From: Pseudomonas sp. LB-090624
Lineage (GTDB): Bacteria; Pseudomonadota; Gammaproteobacteria; Pseudomonadales; Pseudomonadaceae
DNA length: 64,000 bases
Reading direction: 5' to 3'
NCBI RefSeq assembly: GCF_003205205.1
Contig: NZ_QJRL01000005.1
Location: forward strand, 62,001-126,000
Below the pieces are notes generated by a model. It was not told where the DNA came from. It searched no databases and was given only the letters and a program-made list of their open reading frames with translations. Positions 26,495 to 36,377 of this stretch are shown here, in pieces (the first letter of the stretch is position 1; each line of letters begins with the position of its first letter). The position numbers were made by a program, and so were the translations under genes.

Positions 26495-28048
26495 ATGCCT
26501 GCATCGGCCAATGAAGTAGTGCTAGCCGCCAGCGGTTTGGGCAAGACCTACGCCCAGCCGGTGCTGGGCGAGGTCAGCCTGACCCTGCGGGCCGGCGAAG
26601 TGCTGGCCCTGACCGGCGAAAACGGTGCGGGCAAGAGCACGTTGTCCAAGCTGATCAGCGGCCTGGAAACCCCCACCACCGGGCAGATGGTCTATCGCGG
26701 GCAGGCCTACGCGCCGGCCAGCCGGCGAGACGCCGAGCGCCTTGGGGTGCGCATGGTCATGCAGGAGCTGAACCTGCTGCCTACGCTGACGGTGGCTGAG
26801 AACTTGTTCCTCGACAACCTACCCAGCCGCTTTGGCTGGATCAGCCACAAGCGCCTGCGCCAACTGGCGACGGCCGCGATGGCCCAGGTCGGCCTCGACG
26901 CAATCGACCCGGATACACCGGTTGGTGAGCTGGGCATCGGCCATCAGCAAATGGTCGAAATCGCCCGCAACCTGATCGGTGACTGCCATGTGCTGATCTT
27001 CGACGAACCCACCGCCATGCTCACCGCACGTGAGGTGGAGCTGCTGTTCACCCAGATCGAGCGCCTGCGCGAGCGTGGCGTGGCCATCGTCTACATCTCG
27101 CACCGCCTGGAAGAGCTGCAACGCGTGGCCCAGCGCATCGTCGTGCTGCGCGACGGCAAGTTGGTGTGCGACGAACCTATCCAGCGCTACAGCAGCGCCG
27201 AGCTGGTCAACCTGATGGTTGGCCGCGAGCTGGGCGAGCATATTGACCTTGGCCGCCGGCAGATCGGCGCACCATTGCTCAAGGTCGACAGGCTCAGCCG
27301 TGGTGACAAGGTGCGTGAGGTCTCGTTCGAGGTCAGGGCAGGGGAGATCTTCGGTATCTCTGGCCTGATCGGTGCCGGGCGCACCGAGCTGTTGCGCCTG
27401 ATCTACGGCGCCGACCGTGCCGAAAGCGGCAGCATTGCACTGGGCCAGCCCCCGCAGCCCATCTCCATCGATTCGCCCAAGGCTGCGGTCAGGGCCGGTA
27501 TCGCGCTGATTACCGAAGACCGTAAGGGCGAAGGTCTGCTGTTGACTCAGTCGATCAGCGCCAATATCGCCTTGGGCAACCTTGGTGCCGTGTCGCGGGC
27601 CGGCATACTCGATGGCGAGGCGGAGAAGGCCCTGGCCGAGCGGCAGATCCGGGCCATGCGCATTCGCAGTGCCGGCGCGCAGCAAATCGTCGGTGAGCTG
27701 TCTGGCGGCAACCAGCAGAAGGTGGTGATCGGCCGCTGGCTTGAGCGCGACTGCCAGGTGCTGCTGTTCGACGAACCCACCCGTGGTATCGACGTTGGCG
27801 CCAAGTTCGACATCTATGGCCTGCTGGCCGAACTGGCACGCCAGGGCAAGGCGCTGGTAGTGGTGTCCAGCGACCTGCGCGAGCTGATGCTGATCTGCGA
27901 CCGCATTGCGGTGCTGTCTGCCGGCCGTCTGATCGACACCTTCGACCGTGATCACTGGAGCCAGGACCAGCTACTGGCCGCTGCCTTTGCTGGTTACCAG
28001 AAACGTGACGCACTGCTGCATGAGGCAGCCCCCAGGATGAACGCATGA
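26495..28048 (+). CDS. rbsA: ribose ABC transporter, ATP-binding protein
   Basis: A 517-residue double-cassette ATPase of the carbohydrate uptake 2 family. The first half has a canonical Walker A (GENGAGKST, residues 41-49) and Walker B (HVLIFDEPTAML). The second half has the usual degenerate Walker A (SGLIGAGRTELL) with an intact signature LSGGNQQKVVIGRWL and VLLFDEPTRGID. It powers ribose import. It starts 20 bases after rbsB and overlaps rbsC by the ATGA at 28045-28048, so the two are translationally coupled. Confidence 0.94.
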   Translation: MPASANEVVLAASGLGKTYAQPVLGEVSLTLRAGEVLALTGENGAGKSTLSKLISGLETPTTGQMVYRGQAYAPASRRDAERLGVRMVMQELNLLPTLTVAENLFLDNLPSRFGWISHKRLRQLATAAMAQVGLDAIDPDTPVGELGIGHQQMVEIARNLIGDCHVLIFDEPTAMLTAREVELLFTQIERLRERGVAIVYISHRLEELQRVAQRIVVLRDGKLVCDEPIQRYSSAELVNLMVGRELGEHIDLGRRQIGAPLLKVDRLSRGDKVREVSFEVRAGEIFGISGLIGAGRTELLRLIYGADRAESGSIALGQPPQPISIDSPKAAVRAGIALITEDRKGEGLLLTQSISANIALGNLGAVSRAGILDGEAEKALAERQIRAMRIRSAGAQQIVGELSGGNQQKVVIGRWLERDCQVLLFDEPTRGIDVGAKFDIYGLLAELARQGKALVVVSSDLRELMLICDRIAVLSAGRLIDTFDRDHWSQDQLLAAAFAGYQKRDALLHEAAPRMNA

Positions 28049-29040
28049 AAACCACCCCGCTCGACAGCCAAGGCGCCGCCCCCGTGCGCCGCAGTGGCAC
28101 TTATTTTGGCCTGGGCACCTACTTGGGCCTGGCCGGCGCCTTGCTGGCGATGATCGTGCTCTTCTCGTTCCTCAGCAGCCACTTCTGGTCGTACAACACC
28201 TTCAGCACCCTGGCCAACCAGATCCCCGACCTGATGGTGCTGGCGGTGGGCATGACCTTCGTGCTCATCATCGGCGGCATCGACCTGTCGGTGGGTTCGG
28301 TGCTGGCCTTGGCCGCCTCTACGGTGAGTGTGGCGATTCTCGGCTGGGGCTGGGGCGTGCTGCCTTCGGCGCTGTTGGGCATGGCCGTGGCCGCGCTGGC
28401 GGGCAGCATCACCGGTGGCGTTACCGTGGCCTGGCGCATCCCGTCGTTCATCGTTTCACTCGGTGTGCTGGAAATGGCCCGCGGCCTGGCCTACCAGTTC
28501 ACCGACTCGCGCACCGCCTATATCGGCGATGCCTATGCCTGGTTCTCCAACCCGGTGGCCTTTGGCATTTCGCCGGCGTTCGTGATCGCCTTGCTGGTAA
28601 TCGTGCTGGCCCATCTGGTCCTGACCCGCACGGTGTTTGGCCGCTACCTGATCGGCATCGGCACCAACGAAGAGGCCGTTCGCCTCGCGGGTATCGACCC
28701 GCGCCCATACAAAGTGCTGGTGTTCGCCCTGATGGGCCTGCTCGCCGGTCTGGCCGCGCTGTTTCAGATTTCCCGGCTGGAAGCGGCCGACCCCAATGCC
28801 GGCTCCGGCCTGGAGCTGCAGGTGATCGCCGCCGTGGTGATCGGCGGCACCAGCCTGATGGGCGGGCGCGGCTCGGTCATCAGCACGTTCTTTGGGGTAC
28901 TGATCATTTCGGTCCTGGCTGCCGGGCTGGCCCAGATCGGTGCCAGCGAACCCACCAAACGCATCATCACCGGGGCGGTGATCGTCATCGCCGTGGTGCT
29001 CGACACTTACCGTAGCCGGCGTGCAGGCCGGCGGAACTGA
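28045..29040 (+). CDS. rbsC: ribose ABC transporter, permease
   Basis: A 331-residue inner-membrane permease with about eight to ten hydrophobic segments. The family motif IGGIDLSVGSVLALAA is near residue 75, and the loop GTNEEAVRLAGIDPRPYKVLVF follows, as in RbsC/XylH permeases. The first ~30 residues are cytoplasmic and less conserved. It overlaps rbsA by 4 bases and ends 4 bases before rbsR. Confidence 0.94.
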   Translation: MKTTPLDSQGAAPVRRSGTYFGLGTYLGLAGALLAMIVLFSFLSSHFWSYNTFSTLANQIPDLMVLAVGMTFVLIIGGIDLSVGSVLALAASTVSVAILGWGWGVLPSALLGMAVAALAGSITGGVTVAWRIPSFIVSLGVLEMARGLAYQFTDSRTAYIGDAYAWFSNPVAFGISPAFVIALLVIVLAHLVLTRTVFGRYLIGIGTNEEAVRLAGIDPRPYKVLVFALMGLLAGLAALFQISRLEAADPNAGSGLELQVIAAVVIGGTSLMGGRGSVISTFFGVLIISVLAAGLAQIGASEPTKRIITGAVIVIAVVLDTYRSRRAGRRN

Positions 29041-29044
29041 CAAC

Positions 29045-30067
29045 ATGGCAACCATCAAAGACGTCGCGGCACTGGCCGGTATTTCGTACACCACCGTGTC
29101 CCATGTATTGAACAAGACCCGGCCCGTCAGCGAGCAGGTGCGGCTGAAAGTGGAAGCCGCCATCATCGAGCTCGATTACGTGCCCAGCGCGGTGGCGCGT
29201 TCGTTGAAAGCGCGCAGCACTGCCACCATCGGCCTGCTGGTGCCCAACAGCGTCAACCCATACTTCGCCGAACTGGCCCGTGGGATCGAGGACGCCTGCG
29301 AGCGCAACGGCTACTGCGTGATTTTGTGCAACTCCGACGACAACCCTCAAAAGCAGCGCAGCTACCTGCGCGTGCTGCTGGAAAAGCGCATCGATGGCCT
29401 GGTAGTGGCTTCGGTGGGGCAGGACAGCGACCTGCTGCAAAGCCTGGCCAGCGTGCGCACACCCATGGTCATCGTCGACCGTGAACTGGAAGGCGTCGAT
29501 GCCGACCTGGTGCGCATCGACCATGAGCAGGGCGCCTACCTTGCCACCCAGCACCTGCTGGAGCTGGGCCATCGCGATATCGCCTATATTGGCGGCCCCG
29601 CAGAAACCGGGGTGACCCAGCTGCGCCTGAGCGGTTTTCGCCGGGCCATGGCCGAGGTGGGGGCGCCGGTGCTGGGCAACCGCGTGCGGCATTGTGATTT
29701 CACCAGCCCAGGCGGCCATGCGACAGCAGCGCAGGTGCTGGACGGCAAGCGGCCCACGGCGATTTTTGCCGGTAACGACATGATCGGTTTCGGCGTGCTG
29801 CGTGCCGCCGCCGAGCGCAACATCAACGTGCCTGGCGAGTTGTCGGTGATTGGCTTCGACGACATCGAACTCAGCCGCTACGTGTACCCGCCGCTGACCA
29901 CGGTCGGCCAGTCGATCCGCGAATTGGGCGAGAGCGCCGCCTCGCTGCTGCTGACGCGTATCGGCACCCCCCGGCAAGGGGCGGCGGAGCAACGCATTGT
30001 TGCACCGCGCATTGTGCTGCGTGAGTCCACCGGGCCGCGCCCGGACCTGTTCAACGATTACCGCTAA
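29045..30067 (+). CDS. rbsR: LacI-family ribose repressor
   Basis: A 340-residue repressor. The N-terminal helix-turn-helix TIKDVAALAGISYTTVSHVLN (residues 3-23) is followed by the hinge helix (SAVARSLKARST) and a ribose-binding-protein-like core (IGLLVPNSVNPYFAELARGIED). I start it at ATG 29045, because the 8 codons upstream in frame belong to the end of rbsC. It should bind the CGCAAACGTTTGCG palindrome in front of rbsB. In enterobacteria rbsR is last in the operon. Here it lies between the transporter and kinase genes. Confidence 0.92.
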   Translation: MATIKDVAALAGISYTTVSHVLNKTRPVSEQVRLKVEAAIIELDYVPSAVARSLKARSTATIGLLVPNSVNPYFAELARGIEDACERNGYCVILCNSDDNPQKQRSYLRVLLEKRIDGLVVASVGQDSDLLQSLASVRTPMVIVDRELEGVDADLVRIDHEQGAYLATQHLLELGHRDIAYIGGPAETGVTQLRLSGFRRAMAEVGAPVLGNRVRHCDFTSPGGHATAAQVLDGKRPTAIFAGNDMIGFGVLRAAAERNINVPGELSVIGFDDIELSRYVYPPLTTVGQSIRELGESAASLLLTRIGTPRQGAAEQRIVAPRIVLRESTGPRPDLFNDYR

Positions 30068-30082
30068 CGCTAAGGAAATGTC

Positions 30083-30991
30083 ATGAATGCCAAGGTCGTG
30101 GTGGTCGGCAGCCTCAATATGGACCTGGTGGTCCGCGCCCAGCGCCTGCCCCGCGCAGGCGAAACACTGCCCGGCGAAAGTTTTTTCACCGTGCCGGGCG
30201 GCAAGGGCGCCAACCAGGCCGTAGCGGTGGCGCGGCTGGGCGGCAGTGTGGCGATGATCGGCAATGTCGGCGACGATGATTACGGTCGGCAGTTGCACCG
30301 GGCGCTGTATGTCGAGGGCATCGACTGCCAGGGCGTCAGCACCTGCCCTGGGGTGTCCAGCGGGGTGGCCTTGATTACCGTGGATGCCGCCAGCCAGAAC
30401 TGCATTGTCATCATCCCGGGTGGCAATGGCCTGCTGACGCCGGAAGTGGTCCAGCGCTTCGATGCGCTGTTGCAGGCAGCCGAGGTGGTCATCTGCCAGC
30501 TGGAAGTGCCGGAAGAAACCGTGGCCTGGACCCTGGCCAGGGGGCGTCAGCTGGGTAAGCAGGTGATCCTGAACCCGGCGCCCGCCACCGGCCCGTTGCC
30601 CGCGGACTGGTTCGCCTGCATTGATTACCTCACCCCTAACGAAAGCGAGGCCGAAGCCTTGACTGGCATCCCTGTCACCGACCAGCGCAGCGCCTTGCTT
30701 GCCGGTGAGCGTTTGTTGCAGCTTGGGGCGGGTAAAGTGATCATCACCCTGGGCGCACAGGGGGCCTTGCTGGTTACTGCCAATGGGCATCAGCACTATC
30801 CGGCGCCTGTGGTGCAGCCGCTGGACACTACCGCTGCTGGCGACACCTTCATCGGCGGTTTTGCTGCGGGTCTGGTCCGAGGGTGGGAAGAGGGCGAGGC
30901 TATCGCCTTCGGCCAGCGTGCAGCTGCGCTGTCGGTTACGCGGGCTGGCGCGCAACCGTCGATCCCTTACCTTGCGGAGTTGACGCCATGA
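30083..30991 (+). CDS. rbsK: ribokinase
   Basis: A 302-residue PfkB-family kinase phosphorylating ribose to ribose 5-phosphate. The first signature [16 protein letters not shown] is near residue 38. The second, with the catalytic Asp, is [17 protein letters not shown] near 250. AAGGAAA precedes the ATG. The stop overlaps the rbsD start (ATGA at 30988-30991). Confidence 0.95.
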   Translation: MNAKVVVVGSLNMDLVVRAQRLPRAGETLPGESFFTVPGGKGANQAVAVARLGGSVAMIGNVGDDDYGRQLHRALYVEGIDCQGVSTCPGVSSGVALITVDAASQNCIVIIPGGNGLLTPEVVQRFDALLQAAEVVICQLEVPEETVAWTLARGRQLGKQVILNPAPATGPLPADWFACIDYLTPNESEAEALTGIPVTDQRSALLAGERLLQLGAGKVIITLGAQGALLVTANGHQHYPAPVVQPLDTTAAGDTFIGGFAAGLVRGWEEGEAIAFGQRAAALSVTRAGAQPSIPYLAELTP

Positions 30992-31386
30992 AGAAAACGC
31001 AACTGCTGAACGTGGCCCTGTCGCGGACCATCGCCGGCATGGGGCATGGCGATATTCTGGTGATCGGCGATGCCGGGCTGCCGGTGCCGCCCGGGGTCGA
31101 GCTGATCGACTTGGCAATTACTCCGGGCTTGCCGGATTTCGCCAGTGTGTTGCGGGTGGTGTTGAGCGAGTTGCAGGTAGAGCGGCATGTGCTGGCTGAA
31201 GAAATGCAGAAAGTAGTGCCGCCAGCGTTGGTCGAGATCGAGCGCCTGAAGGGCAAGCTGGGCAAGCGCGAATGGTTGAACCATGAGGATTTCAAAGTGC
31301 TGTCGCGCAGTGCCCGCGCGGTGGTGCGTACGGGGGAGTGCCAGCCGTACAGCAACATCGCCCTGGTCTCCGGCGTCACGTTCTGA
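30988..31386 (+). CDS. rbsD: D-ribose pyranase
   Basis: A 132-residue RbsD/FucU-family mutarotase that interconverts pyranose and furanose forms of ribose, the latter being the RbsK substrate. The N-terminal segment [32 protein letters not shown] carries the conserved catalytic His in MGHGD. It ends with [17 protein letters not shown], the expected C-terminus. It is translationally coupled to rbsK. A REP-like GGGCGCGGGCATACCCGCTCCC lies at 31425-31446 after it. Confidence 0.94.
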   Translation: MKKTQLLNVALSRTIAGMGHGDILVIGDAGLPVPPGVELIDLAITPGLPDFASVLRVVLSELQVERHVLAEEMQKVVPPALVEIERLKGKLGKREWLNHEDFKVLSRSARAVVRTGECQPYSNIALVSGVTF

Positions 31387-31502
31387 CAGCCGAAACGGTA
31401 CTTTAAGGCTTGCGCAATTCCCATGGGCGCGGGCATACCCGCTCCCTTGAGAGATTCGGTTTACCTGCATGATCCGCTCTGGCAACAAGGAGTGCCTGAC
31501 TT

Positions 31503-32504
31503 ATGCTGAAGCCCCTGCTACAAGGAATCGCCTTCATGGCCACAGCCACCACCCTCCAGGCCGCCCCCATCGACCTGATCATCGACACCGACCCCGGCGC
31601 CGACGACGTGGTCGCGCTGTTCCTGGCCATGGCCTCGCCCGAAGACCTCAACATCCGCGCCATCACCACCGTTGCTGGCAATGTGCGCCTGGATAAAACT
31701 TCGCGCAACGCCCGCCTGGCCCGTGAGTGGGCCGGCCGCGAAGACATTCCCGTGTACGCAGGCGCAGGCCGTCCGCTGGTACGCGCACCCATCTACGCCG
31801 CCGAGGTCCATGGTGAAGAAGGCCTCACCGGCGTGCAGGTGCACGAGCCCAAAGCGCCACTGGCCCAAGGCAATGCGGTGCAATACCTGGTCGACACCCT
31901 CGGTACTGCCAAGCCCCACAGCATCACCCTGGCCATGCTCGGCCCGCAGACCAACCTGGCCCTGGCGCTGATCCAACGCCCGGACATCGTCAAAGGCATC
32001 AAGCAAGTGGTGGTCATGGGCGGCGCCCATTTCAATGGCGGCAACATCACCCCGGCGGCGGAATTCAACCTCTACGCCGACCCGCATGCGGCCGAAGTGG
32101 TGCTGGCCAGTGGCGTGCCGCTCACCTACCTGCCGCTGGACGTTACCCACAAGCTGCTCACCAGCGACGCGCGCCTCAAGCAACTGGCCGCCGTGAACAA
32201 CCAGGCCAGCAAGCGTGTGGTCGATATCCTCAACGCCTACATCACCCACGACATGGACCTGTACGGCATGCCCGGCGGCCCGGTGCACGACGCCAGTGTC
32301 ATCGCCTACCTGTTGAAGCCCGAACTGTTCAGTGGGCGGCGCATCCATGTGAGCATCGACAGCCGCGAAGGCCCGACTTTCGGGCAAACCATCGCCGACT
32401 GGTACGGTGTGCTCAAGCAGCCGGCCAACGTGCTGTGGGTGGAGCAGGGCGATGCCCAGGGCCTGTTCGACCTGCTCAGCGCCCGGTTGGCGCGATTGGA
32501 ATAG
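31503..32504 (+). CDS. exported ribonucleoside hydrolase (IunH-like)
   Basis: A 333-residue inosine-uridine-preferring nucleoside hydrolase. The calcium-binding motif DLIIDTDPGADDVVAL (DTDPGADD at 28-35) and the later VHDAS loop are present. Unlike typical cytoplasmic IunH, it has a signal-peptide-like start (LLQGIAFMATATTLQAAP), so it is probably periplasmic and cleaves ribonucleosides to ribose and base outside the cytoplasm. It lies 116 bases downstream of rbsD on the same strand, so the released ribose can be taken up by RbsABC. AAGGAG at 31487-31492 supports the start. An alternative ATG at 31536 would shorten the leader. Confidence 0.88.
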   Translation: MLKPLLQGIAFMATATTLQAAPIDLIIDTDPGADDVVALFLAMASPEDLNIRAITTVAGNVRLDKTSRNARLAREWAGREDIPVYAGAGRPLVRAPIYAAEVHGEEGLTGVQVHEPKAPLAQGNAVQYLVDTLGTAKPHSITLAMLGPQTNLALALIQRPDIVKGIKQVVVMGGAHFNGGNITPAAEFNLYADPHAAEVVLASGVPLTYLPLDVTHKLLTSDARLKQLAAVNNQASKRVVDILNAYITHDMDLYGMPGGPVHDASVIAYLLKPELFSGRRIHVSIDSREGPTFGQTIADWYGVLKQPANVLWVEQGDAQGLFDLLSARLARLE

Positions 32505-32688
32505 CCGCGTGCGGTGCATAGCGCTCCAGCACTTGCTCGATGAAGCTGCGCGCCGCCTCGGCGCCGCGATCGCGCACCAGCAGGTCGATGCCAATCAGCA
32601 GCAACTCCTCTGGTGTGCCTGGGCTGTACGCACTCTGGCCCTCGGCCCACTTGACCTTGATATCGGCATCGATGCTGTGGCTGCTCAT
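32476..32688 (-). CDS. small conserved hypothetical protein (70 aa)
   Basis: A 70-residue acidic soluble protein (IDADIKVKWAEGQSAYSPGTPEELLLIGIDLLVRDRGAEAARSFIEQVLERY) with good protein character. A GAGAG lies 6-8 bases before the ATG. Its last 29 bases overlap the end of the convergent nucleoside hydrolase gene. Function is unknown. Confidence 0.7.
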   Translation of the reverse strand: MSSHSIDADIKVKWAEGQSAYSPGTPEELLLIGIDLLVRDRGAEAARSFIEQVLERYAPHAAIPIAPTGR

Positions 32689-32964
32689 GAAAAGCTCTCG
32701 CTAGGGGCCCGGAACGAAGGAATGAACACCTGACCCTGGTGCTCGATGGAGGCGGGATGCGCTCCACTTCTTGCAGCAAATCATGGCTTTGCGCCAGTGA
32801 CCGTGCGAGCTAAGCATATGGCAAACGCAGCGGGTTGTGCAAAATCCAGTCACGATTGCGTTTCGCCTTCGGTGCTAGCATTCAGGCAGACTTGATCGGT
32901 TTTGCAACAAACGATGAGCGGAACTGTCGGATCAGACAGTTCCCAGACCGAATTAGGAGGCTTC

Positions 32965-33285
32965 ATGTTCCGTACCCGTGCTTACCTGGCAACCCTGGCG
33001 GTGGCTGCTGTCCTGGCTGGTTGCAGCACTGGTGGTGACGCTGGTGGGGGGGCTGCACCGGCCACCCCAGCTGGCAACGATGGCCGCTGCGAAGCCAGCG
33101 GCGCAGACTTCGCCATTGGCAAGCAGGGCAGTGCCGAGCTTTTGGAACAAGCACGCAAGGCCAGTGGTTCGCAGATGGCGCGCATTCTCAAGCCGCACGA
33201 TGTGGTAACGCTGGAATACCGCTCCGAGCGCTTGAACCTGAACGTGGACGAGCAGGGCAAGGTCACCCGCGTCAACTGCGGTTGA
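32965..33285 (+). CDS. I78-family peptidase-inhibitor-like lipoprotein
   Basis: A 106-residue lipoprotein. The signal peptide ends in the lipobox VLAGC (C20). A Gly/Ala-rich linker is followed by a compact domain that begins with the invariant Cys (RCEASGADFAIGK) and continues LLEQARKASGSQMARILKPHDVVTLEYRSERLNLNVDEQGKVTRVNCG. This is the I78 (elafin-unrelated potato-type fold) inhibitor pattern. The paired Cys would form a disulfide. It probably guards the periplasm against serine proteases. The start has a perfect AGGAGG at 32955-32960. REP-like sequence follows at 33293-33355. Confidence 0.85.
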   Translation: MFRTRAYLATLAVAAVLAGCSTGGDAGGGAAPATPAGNDGRCEASGADFAIGKQGSAELLEQARKASGSQMARILKPHDVVTLEYRSERLNLNVDEQGKVTRVNCG

Positions 33286-33388
33286 TGCACGGGCAGGCGT
33301 GGTCACTGCGGGCGAAGCCTGTGCCATCCACCCTGCAGTCTGTTTCACGGGCAATCCCGTCCCTGCTCAGATGATGCAATCGGCCATA

Positions 33389-33418
33389 AAAAAACCCGCC
33401 ACAAGGGCGGGTTTTTTT
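33389..33418. terminator. bidirectional terminator between I78 gene and csp
   Basis: AAAACCCGCC and GGCGGGTTTT form a stem around ACAAG, with A-run and T-run flanks. It terminates both convergent transcripts. Confidence 0.9.
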
Positions 33419-33431
33419 ACAGCTATCCGAA

Positions 33432-33644
33432 TTACTCCGGACGAACCTGTGCAGCCTGCATGCCCTTCTGGCCGCGCTCGGCGACGAAGGAAACAGTCTG
33501 GCCTTCTTTCAGGCTCTTGAAGCCGTCGGATTCGATGGCTTTGAAGTGAACGAACAGGTCGTCGCCGCCGCCTGCTGGGGTGATGAAGCCGTAGCCTTTC
33601 TCATCATTGAACCATTTGACGGTGCCTTGTTGGCGATTGGACAT
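33432..33644 (-). CDS. cold-shock-domain protein (CspA family)
   Basis: A 70-residue single-stranded nucleic-acid binding protein. RNP1 KGYGFI and RNP2 LFVHF are intact in the frame [29 protein letters not shown]. It acts as an RNA chaperone, and cold or growth-phase control is usual for the family. The 162-base upstream region (33645-33806) can hold a long 5' leader, as is common in csp genes. A GGAG lies before the ATG. Confidence 0.95.
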   Translation of the reverse strand: MSNRQQGTVKWFNDEKGYGFITPAGGGDDLFVHFKAIESDGFKSLKEGQTVSFVAERGQKGMQAAQVRPE

Positions 33645-33806
33645 GGGTGAATCTCCAGAACATTTAGTTTTTTCAGTGGTGCAATGCGGCCGAGGCTACG
33701 GAGCACGGGACACATCATAGTCTAATTCTGCGCATCTAGCGCCTTTTACCTTCGCAGGATATTGATCCAGCTCAAAGAATCGGCGGCCCGGCCTGGCTTT
33801 AAGGTT

Positions 33807-34112
33807 TCAGCTCTTCGGCGCGCAGGCCTGTTTTACAACGGTTTGCGCCTTTTGCATCAGTTTCGCGTCCACGCCATCCTGGCTGTCCAGGTCGGCAATT
33901 TCAGCGTCGGTGAAATTCTTCTTGATGGCTTGAGCGCCACAGTCGCAGTGTTTTTTCGCGGTCGCAGCGTCAACGCCCTGGCCGCTGGCCACTTGCGTGC
34001 ACTGAGCCATGTAACCGGCCTCTTTCCCCGGTGGGAAGTTGCCAGCGTTCGCAGCCACCGGCAGCAGCAGGGCGCCAGCGGCCGCCAGGGCCAGAAGAGA
34101 CGGAACTCGCAT
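33807..34112 (-). CDS. periplasmic hypothetical protein with four cysteines
   Basis: A 101-residue exported protein. The signal peptide ends VAANAGN. The mature part has cysteines in CTQV, HCDC and QACAPKS, and an FTDAEIADLDSQDGVDAKL helix. I do not know its function. It is a small, probably disulfide-bonded periplasmic protein. AAGGAG precedes the ATG on the minus strand. It is divergent from thrS. Confidence 0.75.
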   Translation of the reverse strand: MRVPSLLALAAAGALLLPVAANAGNFPPGKEAGYMAQCTQVASGQGVDAATAKKHCDCGAQAIKKNFTDAEIADLDSQDGVDAKLMQKAQTVVKQACAPKS

Positions 34113-34449
34113 AACCAGTTACTCCTTGGGTTAAGGTCTCATCAAGAGTAGGTTGCTTCCCAAGGTCTGATAGGACTTTTTCCGCGTTAGTTCACCCGAA
34201 AGATGTAATTGCCAAATATTTCTGCCTGGGGTGCAACCCGCGTGCTAGCATGCTCGGCTTGTGGTCGCGCCGTTGCCGGCCGCAGCTATCTTTTTTCTTT
34301 CCAGTCACTCTGGTTCGTCCCTCGCAAGCCGAAAGGCTTCTGCCACTGTGAGGCAGGCTTCCTTTTAAGGAAGGCAGGTCGGATCTTGTACTGGCTCATC
34401 CCAACCCACGTGACCTTTGGTAGGGGTCACCACTAGGAGAGGAGGCGCC
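34113..34449 (+). promoter_or_regulatory. thrS leader region with hairpins
   Basis: This 337-base gap contains no gene. The right half has several potential hairpins: CTGCC/GGCAG near 34338-34355, CTTCCTT/AAGGAAG near 34357-34372, and GTGACC/GGTCAC at 34410-34430. The last sits just before the GGAGAGGAGG ribosome site of thrS. A hairpin abutting the site is compatible with translational autoregulation, as known for enterobacterial thrS. The specific mechanism here is not shown. Confidence 0.4.
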
Positions 34450-36372
34450 ATGCCCGTTATTACTCTTCCCGATGGCAGTCAACGTTCGTTTGATCACGCC
34501 GTATCCGTAGCCGACGTTGCCGCATCCATCGGTGCTGGCCTGGCCAAGGCCACCGTGGCCGGCAAGGTCGATGGCAAACTGGTCGACGCGTGCGACCTGA
34601 TCAGCCAAGACGCCACCCTGCAGATCATCACCCCTAAAGATGCAGAGGGACTGGAGATCATCCGTCACTCGTGCGCCCACTTGGTTGGCCACGCAGTGAA
34701 GCAGCTGTATCCGACCGCCAAGATGGTCATCGGCCCGGTCATTGACGAAGGCTTCTATTACGACATCGCCTACGAGCGCCCCTTCACCCCAGAAGACATG
34801 GCCGCCATCGAAAAGCGCATGATGGAGCTGATCGAAAAGGACTACGACGTCGTCAAGAAAGTCACCCCGCGCGCCGAAGTCATCGACGTGTTCACCGCCC
34901 GTGGCGAAGACTACAAGCTGCGCCTGGTCGAAGACATGCCGGATGAGCAGGCCATGGGTCTGTACTACCATGAAGAATACGTCGACATGTGCCGTGGCCC
35001 GCACGTGCCGAATACCCGCTTCCTCAAGGCATTCAAGCTGACCAAGCTGTCCGGCGCCTACTGGCGTGGCGATGCCAAGAACGAGCAGCTGCAGCGCGTG
35101 TACGGCACTGCCTGGGCTGACAAGAAGCAGCTGGCTGCCTACATCCAGCGCATCGAAGAAGCTGAAAAACGCGACCACCGCAAGATCGGCAAGCAGCTCG
35201 ACCTGTTCCACCTTCAGGAAGAAGCCCCGGGCATGGTGTTCTGGCACGCCAACGGCTGGACCGTGTACCAGGTACTCGAGCAGTACATGCGTCAGGTCCA
35301 GCGCGTAAACGGCTACCAGGAAATCAAGACCCCGCAGGTTGTCGACCGCATTCTCTGGGAGCGTTCCGGCCACTGGTCCAACTATGCCGAGAACATGTTC
35401 ACCACTTCGTCGGAAAGCCGTGACTACGCGGTGAAGCCGATGAACTGCCCGTGCCACGTGCAGGTGTTCAACCAGGGCCTGAAAAGCTACCGCGACCTGC
35501 CGCTGCGCCTGGCCGAGTTCGGTGCCTGCCACCGTAACGAGCCGTCCGGCGCCCTGCACGGCATCATGCGCGTGCGTGGCTTCGTGCAAGACGACGCGCA
35601 CATCTTCTGCACCGAAGAACAGGTGAAGAAGGAAGCCGCCGACTTCATCAAGCTGACCCTGGATGTGTACAAGGACTTCGGCTTCACCGACATTGCCATG
35701 AAGCTGTCGACCCGCCCGGCCAAGCGCGTGGGCTCCGAAGAGTTGTGGGACCGCGCCGAAGGTGCACTGGCCGACGCCCTGAACGAATCGGGCCTGGAGT
35801 GGGAATACCAGCCAGGCGAGGGCGCCTTCTACGGCCCGAAAATCGAGTTCACCCTGCGCGACTGCCTCGGCCGTAACTGGCAGTGTGGTACCCTGCAGTA
35901 CGACCCGAACCTGCCAGAGCGCCTGGATGCCAGCTATATCGCCGAAGATAACAGCCGAGTGCGCCCGGTCATGTTGCACCGCGCCATCCTCGGTTCGTTC
36001 GAACGCTTCATCGGCATGCTGATCGAGCACTACGCTGGGGTGTTCCCGGCGTGGCTGGCGCCGACCCAGGCGGTGATCATGAACATCACCGACAAACAGG
36101 CCGATTTCGCCCTCGAGGTGGAAAATACCCTGAACGGTAGCGGTTTCCGTGCCAAGTCGGACTTGAGAAATGAGAAGATCGGCTTTAAAATCCGCGAGCA
36201 TACTTTGCTCAAGGTCCCGTACCTTTTGGTTATAGGGGATCGCGAAGTCGAAACGCAAACCGTCGCTGTGCGCACTCGCGAAGGCGCTGACCTGGGCTCC
36301 ATGCCCGTCGCCCAGTTCGCTGAGCTGCTGACACATGCGGTTTCCCGGCGTGGTCGCCAAGAATCGGAGTAA
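34450..36372 (+). CDS. thrS: threonine-tRNA ligase
   Basis: A 640-residue class II synthetase charging tRNA-Thr. The order is a TGS domain ([20 protein letters not shown], 1-62), an editing domain with [16 protein letters not shown] (His pair), the catalytic core with motif 2 ([27 protein letters not shown]), and an anticodon-binding C-terminus. The zinc-binding Cys is in MNCPCHV. The start at 34450 has GGAGG 4 bases before it. The stop overlaps the infC leader. It is first gene of the translation operon. Confidence 0.97.
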   Translation: MPVITLPDGSQRSFDHAVSVADVAASIGAGLAKATVAGKVDGKLVDACDLISQDATLQIITPKDAEGLEIIRHSCAHLVGHAVKQLYPTAKMVIGPVIDEGFYYDIAYERPFTPEDMAAIEKRMMELIEKDYDVVKKVTPRAEVIDVFTARGEDYKLRLVEDMPDEQAMGLYYHEEYVDMCRGPHVPNTRFLKAFKLTKLSGAYWRGDAKNEQLQRVYGTAWADKKQLAAYIQRIEEAEKRDHRKIGKQLDLFHLQEEAPGMVFWHANGWTVYQVLEQYMRQVQRVNGYQEIKTPQVVDRILWERSGHWSNYAENMFTTSSESRDYAVKPMNCPCHVQVFNQGLKSYRDLPLRLAEFGACHRNEPSGALHGIMRVRGFVQDDAHIFCTEEQVKKEAADFIKLTLDVYKDFGFTDIAMKLSTRPAKRVGSEELWDRAEGALADALNESGLEWEYQPGEGAFYGPKIEFTLRDCLGRNWQCGTLQYDPNLPERLDASYIAEDNSRVRPVMLHRAILGSFERFIGMLIEHYAGVFPAWLAPTQAVIMNITDKQADFALEVENTLNGSGFRAKSDLRNEKIGFKIREHTLLKVPYLLVIGDREVETQTVAVRTREGADLGSMPVAQFAELLTHAVSRRGRQESE

Positions 36373-36377
36373 TGACT

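Noticed and set aside
28985..31117. A 710-codon minus-strand frame opposite rbsR and rbsK
   Set aside because: Antisense of well-identified ribose genes, with composition typical of shadow frames.
34396..36360. A minus-strand frame of about 2 kb opposite thrS
   Set aside because: Same reason; thrS is certain on the plus strand.
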